Shown one piece after another: positions 18,453 through 28,346 of a stretch of 64,000 nt of DNA; position 1 is the first letter of the stretch, and the number at the start of each line of letters is the position of its first letter. Origin of the DNA: Thiotrichaceae bacterium UBA973 (GTDB taxonomy: Bacteria; Pseudomonadota; Gammaproteobacteria; Eutrophobiales; Eutrophobiaceae); NCBI GenBank assembly GCA_002292815.1, contig DBBX01000027.1, forward strand, positions 62,001 to 126,000, in the 5' to 3' direction. The translations under genes were made by a program, and so were the position numbers. Below the pieces are notes generated by a model. That model had not been told where the DNA came from and did no database searches. It saw nothing but the letters and a program-made list of their open reading frames with translations.

Positions 18453-20480
18453 TCACCTCATCGTACGTACAATATATTGCGCAGACTTGAATATCCAATA
18501 AGGTGTCATGTGCCTGAGCAATGCATAGCTTAGAACCAAAATCTGTACTGGGGCTCGTAATTTTCTGCGACCACCAATCAAAGGAAACTTGCTAGCAACT
18601 TGATTGGCATATTGCATACACCACAATATTGATGTTCGACCATAGTGTAGCTTAGACGCACGAATGCTCTCCTTTATTGACCGATCACGATAGTTACTTG
18701 TTTTATTCTCTGGGTACATGCGCGACGCAGCAAGTGTCACGGGCAAATAAAGAAATGGGGTATATCTTGAATAGCGAAGCCAAAGCTCATAATCAAGTGC
18801 CATATCATAATTTATATTCAAATTGCCTGCTGTATCAAGTAATCGCCGATCAAAAAATACACTCGGTTGACAAATACAACAGTGTTGCAACAAATTAAGC
18901 AAACTGTAGGTATCTGTTGGATATCGACCAGTGCGCCGACTTTTCTTATCTATATAGTCGGCTTCACCGTAAACTAACCAGCAACCACTCTGCCCTAATA
19001 AACCTGTCACCGCAGCTAGTATTGCACCGGGTCTATACAAATCATCGGAATTCAACCAGCCAATAATTTCACCACTGCTGTGAGACAATCCCTTGTTTAT
19101 AGCATCTGCTTGACCATCGTCAGATTCTGATATCCAGTAAATATCATTTCCGTAGGACTTTAATATTTCTACACTGCCATCTGTTGAGCCACCATCAATG
19201 ATAATAACTTCCATGCTTGGATAGTCTTGTTCAAGAATGCTATCAATGCATTCTCGGAGAAAACGCGACTGTTGGTATGACGGCACGATAATACTTACGA
19301 GTGGGAATTCATCAATTTTTTTCTCTAGTCTTTTACTTGACCAGTGATTCGGATTATCAAATACTGCAGGCGCTTTGCGTAATGCATCAGCCAATATAGG
19401 TATTACATTTGTCTTATTGAAATTTGACAACCTACTACGTCCCTTCTCTACTAACTCTTTACAAAGACTATCGTCCTGCCAAAGTCGTTGCATCGCTGCC
19501 GCAATTTCTTCAGGGATTTCAGGATTAAAATATATTGCACTGTCGCCAGCAACCTCCGGCAAACTCGTTCGATCAGAACAAGCAATAGGGCAATCACTGG
19601 CCATTGCTTCGATAAGCGGTATACCAAAGCCCTCAAAATAAGAAGGAAATACTAGGCCTCGGGCACGACGATAAAGAATTGGCATATACTGTTCATCCAC
19701 ATAACCAAGCCATGTAACAGCACTTTCTAAATTTAAGTCCTTGATGGTTCTGATTAACTCTTTATGAGCCTTGTGCTCCCACCCTGTAAACACTAAATGT
19801 AGATCCGGCACAGTCTTTCGTACAATAGCTAAGGACTTCAACAATCCCAGATGATTTTTATGTGGCCACGTGTTTGCGGGATAAAGCAGATACCGTAAAG
19901 GCAACTTGTCCAATAATGCAACAGGCAAAGTTCCTCCTGTCGTGTTATTAAGAAACTGTTGTGACAAGATGGGCGGTGTCAAAATGATTTTATCACGAGG
20001 AATTCCCAAAAATGTTTCTGCCTCTTCAGCTACGAATTCCGAAATCACACAAAGCGTTTGTGCTGCTCTAGCAGGCCATTCCCAATACTGTGCGCGATTT
20101 CTTAATTCAATAAGATTAAAATTTTCTGGATAACTACGGTGCTGCAGATCAACCAAAAGAACAACCATAGGACAGCAAGCCGTTTCTACACCCGGATTCA
20201 TCAACGGTGCGAACAGCACATCAAACTCACCATGTCGATAGTGATTCTCTATTTCATTACTCTGCCAACGCGTAGACACAACACGTATCCTATGGCTAGA
20301 ATCGTCAAACAGGTGCTTAATAGCGTTGTTTACGAAATAGGTAAATAACAGATCCGTTTCTCGGTTCAGTCCGTCCAAGAGGCTTAGGACCAAAGGCATA
20401 ATGCCCCCAACACTACCTGGGTTAAGTGGTGTCAGATTAACGCCAACCCTAATAGGTTTTTTTTCTATTGGTAAGACCAT
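18453..20480 (-). CDS. GT4-GT2 fused glycosyltransferase
   Basis: 675 residues with two catalytic domains. Residues 1 to about 375 are a GT-B family 4 enzyme with EX7E in YFEGFGIPLIEAMA and the SLPEVAGDSAIYF stretch. After a short linker, residues about 390-610 are a GT-A family 2 enzyme: VSIIVPSYQQSRF, IIIDGGSTDGSVEI, and NSDDLYRPGA as metal site. Each half has its usual motifs, so both are probably active and add consecutive sugars. It follows the 20498-22396 gene with a 17-bp gap in the polysaccharide run. Confidence 0.8.
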   Translation of the reverse strand: MVLPIEKKPIRVGVNLTPLNPGSVGGIMPLVLSLLDGLNRETDLLFTYFVNNAIKHLFDDSSHRIRVVSTRWQSNEIENHYRHGEFDVLFAPLMNPGVETACCPMVVLLVDLQHRSYPENFNLIELRNRAQYWEWPARAAQTLCVISEFVAEEAETFLGIPRDKIILTPPILSQQFLNNTTGGTLPVALLDKLPLRYLLYPANTWPHKNHLGLLKSLAIVRKTVPDLHLVFTGWEHKAHKELIRTIKDLNLESAVTWLGYVDEQYMPILYRRARGLVFPSYFEGFGIPLIEAMASDCPIACSDRTSLPEVAGDSAIYFNPEIPEEIAAAMQRLWQDDSLCKELVEKGRSRLSNFNKTNVIPILADALRKAPAVFDNPNHWSSKRLEKKIDEFPLVSIIVPSYQQSRFLRECIDSILEQDYPSMEVIIIDGGSTDGSVEILKSYGNDIYWISESDDGQADAINKGLSHSSGEIIGWLNSDDLYRPGAILAAVTGLLGQSGCWLVYGEADYIDKKSRRTGRYPTDTYSLLNLLQHCCICQPSVFFDRRLLDTAGNLNINYDMALDYELWLRYSRYTPFLYLPVTLAASRMYPENKTSNYRDRSIKESIRASKLHYGRTSILWCMQYANQVASKFPLIGGRRKLRAPVQILVLSYALLRHMTPYWIFKSAQYIVRTMR

Positions 20481-20497
20481 AAATATTTAGTATTACT

Positions 20498-22396
20498 CTA
20501 TATTTTTCTAAATAAAATGATGCCGGTGGATATATAGATTGCAGTATACTTATCTACGTCTTTCCATTTATCCAACTTAATTGTAGCGACTACATATTTT
20601 GGCAATGGGAGATTTGAGACCATTGAAGCATTACTAACACCCACATGTCTAAAACTTATATTTCTTTCACCATTGTATCCCGCCTTTGAAAGCATCCATA
20701 AAGGGTATTCCCAACCTCCCTCATTACAATATATTCCTACAACCTTTTGCTTTTCTAATTGTAAGATACTTATTACATTCATGAATTCTTGATAGACATC
20801 TTTTGTATTCTTGAAATAAAACTCAGCTCGATCTTTATAATACCAATCGAGAGATATTAAGGAGCGAGTTTTGTTAGCAAAAGTAAAAATCAAACCATAG
20901 CAAAACAAACATATAAGAATCACATAACTGAAGCGTTTTCCGATAGCCCTATATTCTGTTGTTGTAATTGCAATTGCAATTAATGGTGCGGCCATTGCGA
21001 ATAATGGCGTGTGAAGCCTGCTTGCCCATGGTTGCCATTTTAATAAGAAGAAAAAGAGTAAAGCGCCTAGTATTAGGCTAATAGCGTACCATGTCGTGCG
21101 ATAATAATATCCCTTCAATAATAATAGTGGCAATAGAATCAGTGTGAGAAAAATAATTAGCATATGAATTAAATTCCCAGCAAAATCTTCATGCCAATTA
21201 TACGGAATATAAAAAGTAGTGCCTTGCAAGGTTGTTCGAGGATTATTCAGTTGAGAACCTAGCACATCCTTCAAAGTTTTTTCCAAAACATTATTAATTA
21301 GGATTGAAGGTGTGCCTATGTGTAACGCACCATTTCTTACAGTATTCGCAAGCAAAGCGGCAGGAGACGCATCCTCGTTATATAATTGTTTTACTTCGGT
21401 TGATAAAGGATGTCCGTACAGTTTAAAGTTGCGTGAAAAGTGTCCCGCATTCAGTACAAGAGCAATAAAGACTATTAGCGAAAGTTTTACTACAACTTCT
21501 TGAATCCGAGCCCGATTAACGCCGCATTCTATAAATAGTGGGATAGCTAGTATTGTGCCTACGGCAGCACAATATATATAGGCTGTACCTTTAGTCATAA
21601 GCGCTAACCCCAACGCAATGGTTCCAAAGAGAATATTTTCAAAACTAAAATTTCTTTGAATGCGAAGCATGAATAATGCAAAAGACATTATAAAACTAGA
21701 TACAACCAAATCATTTTGTGTACTCGAAGCCTGTAGTACTCCCATCGGTAAAGTCGCAATAATAAATGCTGTTATTAGCTGCTGTCTTTTATCAAGACCT
21801 AGTTCAGCAGCAATAACAAAACCAAGGCAAACAATCACAAGAAAGCTGACCCACTGAACGAGATTTGCATACCAGTCTGAACCTGTTAAAACCTGTAAAT
21901 GCATAATTGCAAACTCTGCAAGCGGTGCTAAGTAATTCTGTCTCGTAATCGAGGTAGGATAAAATGATACATCGTTGTTATTTATCCAATGTACCACTCG
22001 AGACATATGATAAGTCATTGAGTCCGAGGTATTAGGTGGATGCAAGATAGCGGTTAAAAATGTTGCTGCCAAAATCAAAACTATCGCTGCTGTAAGAAGA
22101 TAGGTTTGAGAAGAATACTCATGCGCTTCCTGAATTTTTAATACTTCAGTGTTCCGAAACTTTGAAATGATAGCTAACAAAGAAATGAAGAATAGAACCC
22201 ACATTATTAATACACACGAAAAAGAAATACTATTAATTGCTGATAGAAATTCTGTCGAAATTAAAATGAATGTAAAAACCACTAGATGTGCTTTGATTAA
22301 TGCTTCTAAGATAGTTTCCACTTTCAGTTGTCGCGTGAAAACAATCATCAGTGCAATATATGAACTTACAGGTAAAAGTAACAGCGAGAAACTCAT
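20498..22396 (-). CDS. GT39-like polytopic membrane glycosyltransferase
   Basis: 632 residues with about 12 hydrophobic segments. After the early TM helices the first large loop reads HPPNTSDSMTYHMSRVVHW and then FYPTSITRQNYLAPLAEF, which is the GT-C plan with an acidic residue and a Tyr/His cluster. I infer a periplasmic transferase using a lipid-phosphate sugar, perhaps adding a side branch to the polysaccharide made by its neighbours. Specific activity is unknown. Confidence 0.65.
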   Translation of the reverse strand: MSFSLLLLPVSSYIALMIVFTRQLKVETILEALIKAHLVVFTFILISTEFLSAINSISFSCVLIMWVLFFISLLAIISKFRNTEVLKIQEAHEYSSQTYLLTAAIVLILAATFLTAILHPPNTSDSMTYHMSRVVHWINNNDVSFYPTSITRQNYLAPLAEFAIMHLQVLTGSDWYANLVQWVSFLVIVCLGFVIAAELGLDKRQQLITAFIIATLPMGVLQASSTQNDLVVSSFIMSFALFMLRIQRNFSFENILFGTIALGLALMTKGTAYIYCAAVGTILAIPLFIECGVNRARIQEVVVKLSLIVFIALVLNAGHFSRNFKLYGHPLSTEVKQLYNEDASPAALLANTVRNGALHIGTPSILINNVLEKTLKDVLGSQLNNPRTTLQGTTFYIPYNWHEDFAGNLIHMLIIFLTLILLPLLLLKGYYYRTTWYAISLILGALLFFFLLKWQPWASRLHTPLFAMAAPLIAIAITTTEYRAIGKRFSYVILICLFCYGLIFTFANKTRSLISLDWYYKDRAEFYFKNTKDVYQEFMNVISILQLEKQKVVGIYCNEGGWEYPLWMLSKAGYNGERNISFRHVGVSNASMVSNLPLPKYVVATIKLDKWKDVDKYTAIYISTGIILFRKI

Positions 22397-22478
22397 CTTA
22401 TACTTTAATGCTCTCTATTTTTAAGAATAGTTTATTTAAAGACATACGCGGAACTATTATTGACCACCATATTTTTTT

Positions 22479-23735
22479 CTATAGAAGAGAATGATACAGA
22501 TCAATATATTTTTTTGCTTGTAGATCAGATGAGAAATTTTTAATCGCAGTCTCTCTACATCTATCACGTAGGGAATATTCTGTTGCTGGTGTATTTAAAA
22601 AACTTTCAATCGCTTCTACTATTGCTTTTACCGTCAATTCTTTAACCAGATAACCTGATAACCCAGGTTTAACCAAGTCACTTAAACCTCCTTGGTCAAA
22701 TGCGACAACTGGTGTGCCGCAAGAAATTGATTCCAGCACTGTATTTGGTAAATTATCTTCACGGGAAGGCGCAATAAATAAATCAGCAGCACTATAAACC
22801 ATAGGCATTCTCTCTTCTATATCAACATAACCGAGATGAATATGATTCTTCGATAATTCCTGCTGTGGGGCACCACCACCTACCGTTAGCAAGAAGATAT
22901 TTTTAGAACTAGCAATTGTTTTTAAAGCCTCTACAAGTATATCAAACCCTTTTCTGTGATTATCCAGCCCATCAGCTACAAATAAGAGAACTTGTGTATC
23001 TTCTGGTATGCCAAGTAATTTTCTGGCTTTTAATCTATTTCGTGGCTTAAATATATTTATATCTAATCCATTTGAAATACAATGAATCTCATAATTCATA
23101 AGTAGTTTACTACGCCTAGCTGTTTCGGCCAGCCAGCGACTTGGTGCTACGATGCACACGCGATCTCTAAAGTATTTATTATATGAATAAGATTTTGAAG
23201 AAAAACTTTTATTCGAAATATCATTGGCACTACGATTATCGAGTTGAGGACAGTTCCCACAATTATTGATATAACCGTTACAATTATTAGAATAATGACA
23301 TCCACCTGTAAAAGCATTCATATCATGCAATGTCCATACAATTGGTTTATTTTGAGGTATCGATGAGAAGAAATCGTTGTAATTAAACATATCAGAGATC
23401 CAGTGCAAATTAATAATGTCAGCATTGAAATCGATATCACTCAACCTTACGCCTTCGGAAAGCGTTGCCGTAGAAAATCTCTCAAATCCTTCTGGTCTGT
23501 TTTTTAAATATTTTTTATTTGCAGCTTCCTCTCGAAGAAATAAACGACGACGTCTTATTCGGGAAAATAAATTACGTCTTTGCCATGTCCATTTTAAATA
23601 ACCAGGTTTGTCAGTATCTCCTTCCCTATAAAGAAAACGGCTTTCAATGTTTTCTTTACACAACCCCATATGCAATCGTTGTGCGGCAATAGCTGCACCA
23701 CCGACCAACAGAGTATTAAGATGAAGAACGCGCAT
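22479..23735 (-). CDS. Family 4 glycosyltransferase (WcaC-like)
   Basis: 418 residues. The N-terminus MRVLHLNTLLVGGAAIAAQR and a Cys-rich insertion (GGCHYSNNCNGYINNCGNCP, around residues 143-162) are typical of a GT4 subfamily found in colanic-acid-like and O-antigen clusters. The retaining motif is SREDNLPNTVLE with the following SCGTPVVAFDQGG. It is cytoplasmic. The Cys cluster may bind a metal. Donor and acceptor are unknown. Confidence 0.8.
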   Translation of the reverse strand: MRVLHLNTLLVGGAAIAAQRLHMGLCKENIESRFLYREGDTDKPGYLKWTWQRRNLFSRIRRRRLFLREEAANKKYLKNRPEGFERFSTATLSEGVRLSDIDFNADIINLHWISDMFNYNDFFSSIPQNKPIVWTLHDMNAFTGGCHYSNNCNGYINNCGNCPQLDNRSANDISNKSFSSKSYSYNKYFRDRVCIVAPSRWLAETARRSKLLMNYEIHCISNGLDINIFKPRNRLKARKLLGIPEDTQVLLFVADGLDNHRKGFDILVEALKTIASSKNIFLLTVGGGAPQQELSKNHIHLGYVDIEERMPMVYSAADLFIAPSREDNLPNTVLESISCGTPVVAFDQGGLSDLVKPGLSGYLVKELTVKAIVEAIESFLNTPATEYSLRDRCRETAIKNFSSDLQAKKYIDLYHSLL

Positions 23736-23873
23736 TAAGTTTATTTTTTAATAAATAAGAAATATTTTTATTTGTCGCAATATATAATATTGTTAGATAT
23801 ATTTCTCGAACGTGTTTAATAATATTTTGGTGCAAAAATGAGACAGCATAAATCATTACGCACTTCTAATTAC

Positions 23874-26042
23874 TCAATGAATTAATGATAACTTATCATT
23901 AACCCTGTCTTCCCAACGACCACTTGTTAATGATTCAAACGTAATAAGATTGGATAATTTCCCAATATCATTTAAATATGACCACACTTTCCCACCATTA
24001 GTATAATCAATTGCTAAATATGGAATATTTAATGTTTCAGAAAAGACTACGGAATGGTACCTTGTGCAGATATTCAGTTTACTACCTAACATATTTTTAA
24101 TGATTGAATCTGCTGAATGTATTTTATTATCATTTATGACGTTGCTATCTTTAAAATACTTATCGCATAACATTCTATTGAATTGTCTATCATCACCCCC
24201 AACCACAAATGTATGCATTGGTAATAAATGAGGGGTTAAACCAGTTTTCTTGCTAATAGATTTAACAATTTCAGATAATTGATTTTCATACATACTTTTT
24301 ACATTATCAACATCCACGTGTGATTCATCTAAAACATATTCATTTGGTAAATCCCTTAAAAAACAACAAAATTTATTGCCATTTTCTTCTGCTATTAATG
24401 TATTTTTCCTTGTCCTTACATAGTTTATAGCTGGATCTTGAATTAATTGTGCATCTACTCTCTTCTCATTTTCATAGATCCAGTTCAATGAAGCTGCATC
24501 CCTAACCCGAACCACACTAGCTAAGCGAACAATTTCTTTAACTGCATCACTATATCTACTTCCTATGAGCGGCCCTATTCCGCAACCTTCCAGTACGGTT
24601 ATAGATCCTGATTTTTGGCCTAAAATAAATGCCTGCATTATTACGCCGAGTGTTTCAATATGCATCAGCGGCCCACCACCCATCATAATCACATCGGCAT
24701 CAACACACGCTTTACTATATTCCTCTGAATATGTATCAATGATTACTTCATTTACACATCCTAATTCCTGCAGTGTTTTTTTTGTTACAAATGGATATAA
24801 GCTGGCGATAGAAATAATTATTTTATTATTATGATTTTTAATATTTCTAATTATTTCTGCCAGAATTGCTTTGTCTCCTACTGTTTCAGTCCCATACCAT
24901 CCTACTATTAATACTCGTTTTATATCCAACCAATCTATTGCACATGGAATAGCAGATACGCATGCAATAGATTTAGGCATTAACACATCAATATTAAATT
25001 TATTAATATAACTGTTTTTTTGTTTAACCTGAACAAGAGAACTTAATTTTGGAAACGCATGATAATCATGTACACAACTATCACAATTATCTTTAATGAT
25101 ATTATTTCGAATATCTATATTAGACTTATATAGATCGAGAGCTGAGTTTTCACTACATGAACCAATAACAGGAGATTTTGGTGAACAATATATTAAATCG
25201 CCTCTGCAATCCAATACGACTGCATTAATTTGGTAGGGACATCCTGACTGGCGTTTTTTCCCCTCAAATATCATTTTCCTGATATTTGAGTATGTTTCTT
25301 TTACACTAATGTCTTTTTCATATGTATGTTCTAGTTTAAAGAAAAATAAAGCGATATTATATTTTTCATCATCATCAAAATTTTTTATAGATGCATTAAG
25401 ATCTTCGTTATAGAGCCTATCAATAAATTCCGCCACGCGGAATTTTGCATATATATCGTTCTGAATACAAAAATCTAAAACGTCATCTACATACCATACG
25501 TTTTCTTTAACTATAGTACAGCCTATACTCAGCGGTATATTTGCATTATTTTTAACATGATTAATGACCTGTAGGGCGCTCTCAAAATTACCTTCTCTAG
25601 ACCTAACCTCATCATGAACATGACCTACGCCATCTAAAGACACCATTACATTAAAATTTACATTTTCTTTAGCACATACAGCTTCACAATCATCAATTTG
25701 CTTTATAACTTTCTGCGTCTGTATTGCATTTGTTATTATTCCAATTGACTCTGTCCCTTCTTTTTTAGCGAACACTTGAACAATATCTGGCAAATCATCA
25801 CGTAGCGTAGGCTCTCCACCAGATATTCCAACATTAGAAAGGTTCTTAAATAAATCATCGTTTAATATATTCTCTAGTTCTTCTGGTGTAAGCTCCTTAT
25901 CTTTTTTTCTCTTCCAAATGTTACACATCTTACATTTTGAATTACATATATCATTAGCCATAAAATTCAGGGTTACTGGATATCTTAATATCTTCTTATC
26001 AAGATATTCTTTGATTGAATATTTAATTCGTCTATAAATCAT
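23874..26042 (-). CDS. Radical SAM / polysaccharide pyruvyltransferase fusion
   Basis: 722 residues. The N-terminal half is a radical SAM enzyme: CX3CX2C at C33, C37 and C40, the GISGGEPTLRDDL motif, and a SPASM-like Cys cluster near 270-345 (GCPYQ, VLDCRGDLIYCS, DNCDSC) that may hold a second Fe-S cluster. The second half from about 375 (RVLIVGWYGTETVGDKAIL) matches the polysaccharide pyruvyltransferase family (CsaB/WcaK-like), which adds ketal pyruvate from PEP to sugars. No break or stop lies between the two. It lies between the ABC transporter genes and a GT4 gene in the minus-strand run, so the substrate is likely a glycan precursor. Confidence 0.8.
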   Translation of the reverse strand: MIYRRIKYSIKEYLDKKILRYPVTLNFMANDICNSKCKMCNIWKRKKDKELTPEELENILNDDLFKNLSNVGISGGEPTLRDDLPDIVQVFAKKEGTESIGIITNAIQTQKVIKQIDDCEAVCAKENVNFNVMVSLDGVGHVHDEVRSREGNFESALQVINHVKNNANIPLSIGCTIVKENVWYVDDVLDFCIQNDIYAKFRVAEFIDRLYNEDLNASIKNFDDDEKYNIALFFFKLEHTYEKDISVKETYSNIRKMIFEGKKRQSGCPYQINAVVLDCRGDLIYCSPKSPVIGSCSENSALDLYKSNIDIRNNIIKDNCDSCVHDYHAFPKLSSLVQVKQKNSYINKFNIDVLMPKSIACVSAIPCAIDWLDIKRVLIVGWYGTETVGDKAILAEIIRNIKNHNNKIIISIASLYPFVTKKTLQELGCVNEVIIDTYSEEYSKACVDADVIMMGGGPLMHIETLGVIMQAFILGQKSGSITVLEGCGIGPLIGSRYSDAVKEIVRLASVVRVRDAASLNWIYENEKRVDAQLIQDPAINYVRTRKNTLIAEENGNKFCCFLRDLPNEYVLDESHVDVDNVKSMYENQLSEIVKSISKKTGLTPHLLPMHTFVVGGDDRQFNRMLCDKYFKDSNVINDNKIHSADSIIKNMLGSKLNICTRYHSVVFSETLNIPYLAIDYTNGGKVWSYLNDIGKLSNLITFESLTSGRWEDRVNDKLSLIH

Positions 26043-26135
26043 TGATTATTATTGTGAACTTATAAATATATTTTTATTATAGTAATTCTATCTTGATCCT
26101 GAACAATTTAAGAAAAACATGAAAATTTTTCTTTA

Positions 26136-27329
26136 TTAATTCAAGCTCCATTCGCCATTTAACTGAACTGGAGCCATTCCAACAAAACATCCTTTAACCG
26201 ATAATAATTTAGCTGCAAAATGTTGCGATAACACCTCTATTCTGGCTTCGTCCATTATTGATACTGACATGTAATAATTGCCAGGATTAAGATTCAAAGC
26301 AGGAAGTAAGATATTTATATCTATCTTTTTACCAATATTATTAATTTTCACTTTGTTAAACGATGAATCACATTGCGCAACTACTTCCATGAGGTGGTTT
26401 AAAATCAAGATGCAACAAACAGGGTTTAGTTTGGATTTATCTATAGAAACTTCAATATGTATATTGACATTATCAAGATAATCAAACTCAACTGACGATT
26501 TCCCATTAACACTCACATCAATTCTATCAATAGTAGCCTTGCCATTTCCGGTAATAGATTTTTTTGTCTTATCGAACAAGGATGTATATACATTGATTCC
26601 TTTTGGTATATCCTGACCATAAAAAACTATATTGCCTTTATCTAGCACACATAATTTATTTGCTACTCTGGCAATCTGAGGAATGGAATGAGAAACAAAA
26701 ATTATGACTGTATTTTCATAAATCTCGCGTATTCTATTAAAACATTTTGCATTGAAACCAATATCGCCAACAGCTAAAACTTCATCCACAATTAAAACAT
26801 CTGGTTCCATCTGAACTGCTATAGAAAAGCCAAGTCTGGTTTTCATGCCTGAGCTATAACTCGCTACTGGTGTATCTAAAAATTCTCCGATTTCTGAAAA
26901 CTCAACTATTGCGTCAAATTTATCCTGAATCTCCTTTTTACTCAGCCCTAGCATAGCGCCATTAATGAATATATTTTCTCTCCCTGTAAGCACTGGATTA
27001 AAACCAGCCGCTAATTCAATCATGGCGCATACTCTACCTCTTATTTCTATTCTTCCTTGGTCTGGTTTAATTAAACCGTTCAATAATTTCAATAACGTGC
27101 TTTTGCCCGCTCCGTTACAGCCAATTAACCCAAGACACTCTCCTCTTTTAAGATTAAATGAAATATTATTTACTGCCCAAAACTCATCATCCCTTAGTCT
27201 ATTATTCTCTGATGAATCTATTTTTAGTTCCTTGTAAATATCATTAAGCCCATACCACAATGATTTTTTTAAATCTTTGCAGAATTTTTTGGATACCCCG
27301 TCTACAACAACAAGCTCATCATTTTTCAT
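26136..27329 (-). CDS. wzt: Polysaccharide ABC transporter ATPase, Wzt type
   Basis: 397 residues. The ATPase domain has Walker A GCNGAGKST, the signature YSSGMKTRLGFS and Walker B VLIVDEVLAVGD, plus the NGAMLGLSKKEI region typical of O-antigen and teichoic exporters. Residues about 250-397 form an extra beta-rich domain like the Wzt carbohydrate-binding domain that recognises the end of the finished chain. It drives export of lipid-linked polysaccharide across the inner membrane together with the permease 3 bp upstream. Confidence 0.88.
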   Translation of the reverse strand: MKNDELVVVDGVSKKFCKDLKKSLWYGLNDIYKELKIDSSENNRLRDDEFWAVNNISFNLKRGECLGLIGCNGAGKSTLLKLLNGLIKPDQGRIEIRGRVCAMIELAAGFNPVLTGRENIFINGAMLGLSKKEIQDKFDAIVEFSEIGEFLDTPVASYSSGMKTRLGFSIAVQMEPDVLIVDEVLAVGDIGFNAKCFNRIREIYENTVIIFVSHSIPQIARVANKLCVLDKGNIVFYGQDIPKGINVYTSLFDKTKKSITGNGKATIDRIDVSVNGKSSVEFDYLDNVNIHIEVSIDKSKLNPVCCILILNHLMEVVAQCDSSFNKVKINNIGKKIDINILLPALNLNPGNYYMSVSIMDEARIEVLSQHFAAKLLSVKGCFVGMAPVQLNGEWSLN

Positions 27330-27332
27330 AAA

Positions 27333-28181
27333 TCATGACCCCATTCTAGATACCAAATGTGGTATTGCTAATCTAAATAAAACCCAACCAGCGACCAAAA
27401 ACAGAATTGAAATACATGTTACCAATATAAATTGATTGGTATAAATTTCATTACTACCAATTAAAAGACTTCTTGTGGTTGCCAGCAAAGGCGTGACTGG
27501 ATTATATTTCACTAAATCAAATACATCTTGATTTGAACTTGAATAAATAACTGGGGTTATAAAAAACCAAAGTGTCGTTAACATGGTTAAACTTTTACCT
27601 ACATCTCGATAAAGCAGGCCAAATGGCAACAACAAGACGCCTATAACTGTCCCAAACAATACAATGGACATTACTCCGATTGGCACAAAAATGAATTGTA
27701 GCGTTATTTGAACATCGTAATAAATAAATGTAATTACCAAGAGAATACTTCTTATTAAAAAATTGAATAGAACTTCACCAATACCCGCAACAATTAATGC
27801 TTCTCGGGTAAACATTATTTTTTTCAGCATTGTGATTGATTTGTCTGCTTGATTTAATGGTGAGTTAATTGAGTCCGTAAACACCTGCCATAAAACCATT
27901 CCTGAGATCACGTACAATACATAAGGGCCCTCTATGTTTTCGATGCTTAAGACTCTTTTGTTACTCAGGTAAACAAATATAGATGTCGTAAATATTGCTG
28001 GTAATACTGCCCAAAGGGAACCTAAATATGTTTGTCTATATTGGGATGAAATATTTCTAACCATTAGCACAATAGACAATTCATATGATGTTTTAAGATC
28101 GTTAATCATTAACTGTATAAATGATCGGACATCTTTTAATTGTGGCTCTGAGTTATAAATTCTTGTTTTTAACTTGGTCAT
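27333..28181 (-). CDS. wzm: Polysaccharide ABC transporter permease, Wzm type
   Basis: 282 residues with six hydrophobic segments and the ABC-2 permease pattern (SQYRQTYLGSLWAVLPAIF before TM1, LLPFGLLYRDVGKSL in the middle). It forms the channel for lipid-linked polysaccharide with the ATPase encoded 3 bp downstream. The start ATG lies 86 bp beyond an ops element on the same strand, so elongation into this gene is probably controlled by an RfaH-type factor. Confidence 0.88.
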   Translation of the reverse strand: MTKLKTRIYNSEPQLKDVRSFIQLMINDLKTSYELSIVLMVRNISSQYRQTYLGSLWAVLPAIFTTSIFVYLSNKRVLSIENIEGPYVLYVISGMVLWQVFTDSINSPLNQADKSITMLKKIMFTREALIVAGIGEVLFNFLIRSILLVITFIYYDVQITLQFIFVPIGVMSIVLFGTVIGVLLLPFGLLYRDVGKSLTMLTTLWFFITPVIYSSSNQDVFDLVKYNPVTPLLATTRSLLIGSNEIYTNQFILVTCISILFLVAGWVLFRLAIPHLVSRMGS

Positions 28182-28226
28182 ATAAAACCATTAATTGAAT
28201 TTCAATTTGTTTTCTTCATATTTAAA

Positions 28227-28243
28227 ACACTAATATTTAGTGT
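28227..28243 (-). other. Small hairpin between ops and wzm
   Basis: A perfect 7-bp inverted repeat (ACACTAA / TTAGTGT, 3-nt loop) is followed on the minus strand by TTTTAAAT. It is AT-rich and weak, but it has the form of an attenuator placed after the ops site, where an antiterminator would act. The role is inferred. Confidence 0.3.
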
Positions 28244-28267
28244 GTCGAGGTTGTTATCATAATTTCC

Positions 28268-28279
28268 CACGCTACCGCC
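28268..28279 (-). promoter_or_regulatory. ops element (RfaH/NusG-paralogue recruitment site)
   Basis: The minus strand reads GGCGGTAGCGTG, identical to the ops core that recruits RfaH to paused RNA polymerase in enterobacterial polysaccharide and toxin operons. It lies in the 165-bp gap between the regulator gene and wzm, on the correct strand and 87 bp before wzm. I see the exact 12-mer; the action of RfaH here is inferred, and no rfaH gene is in the window. Confidence 0.75.
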
Positions 28280-28346
28280 ATACTATATTTATTACGATAC
28301 AGTTTGTGTTTGCTTTTCTTATCTTTTAATTACTCTTTCTAGTTTT

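Noticed and set aside
28285..28320. TATAGT as a sigma-70 -10 box just before ops
   Set aside because: The -35 region is poor, and a start there would place ops at +1, so it would not be transcribed as needed. Promotion from upstream of the regulator is more likely.
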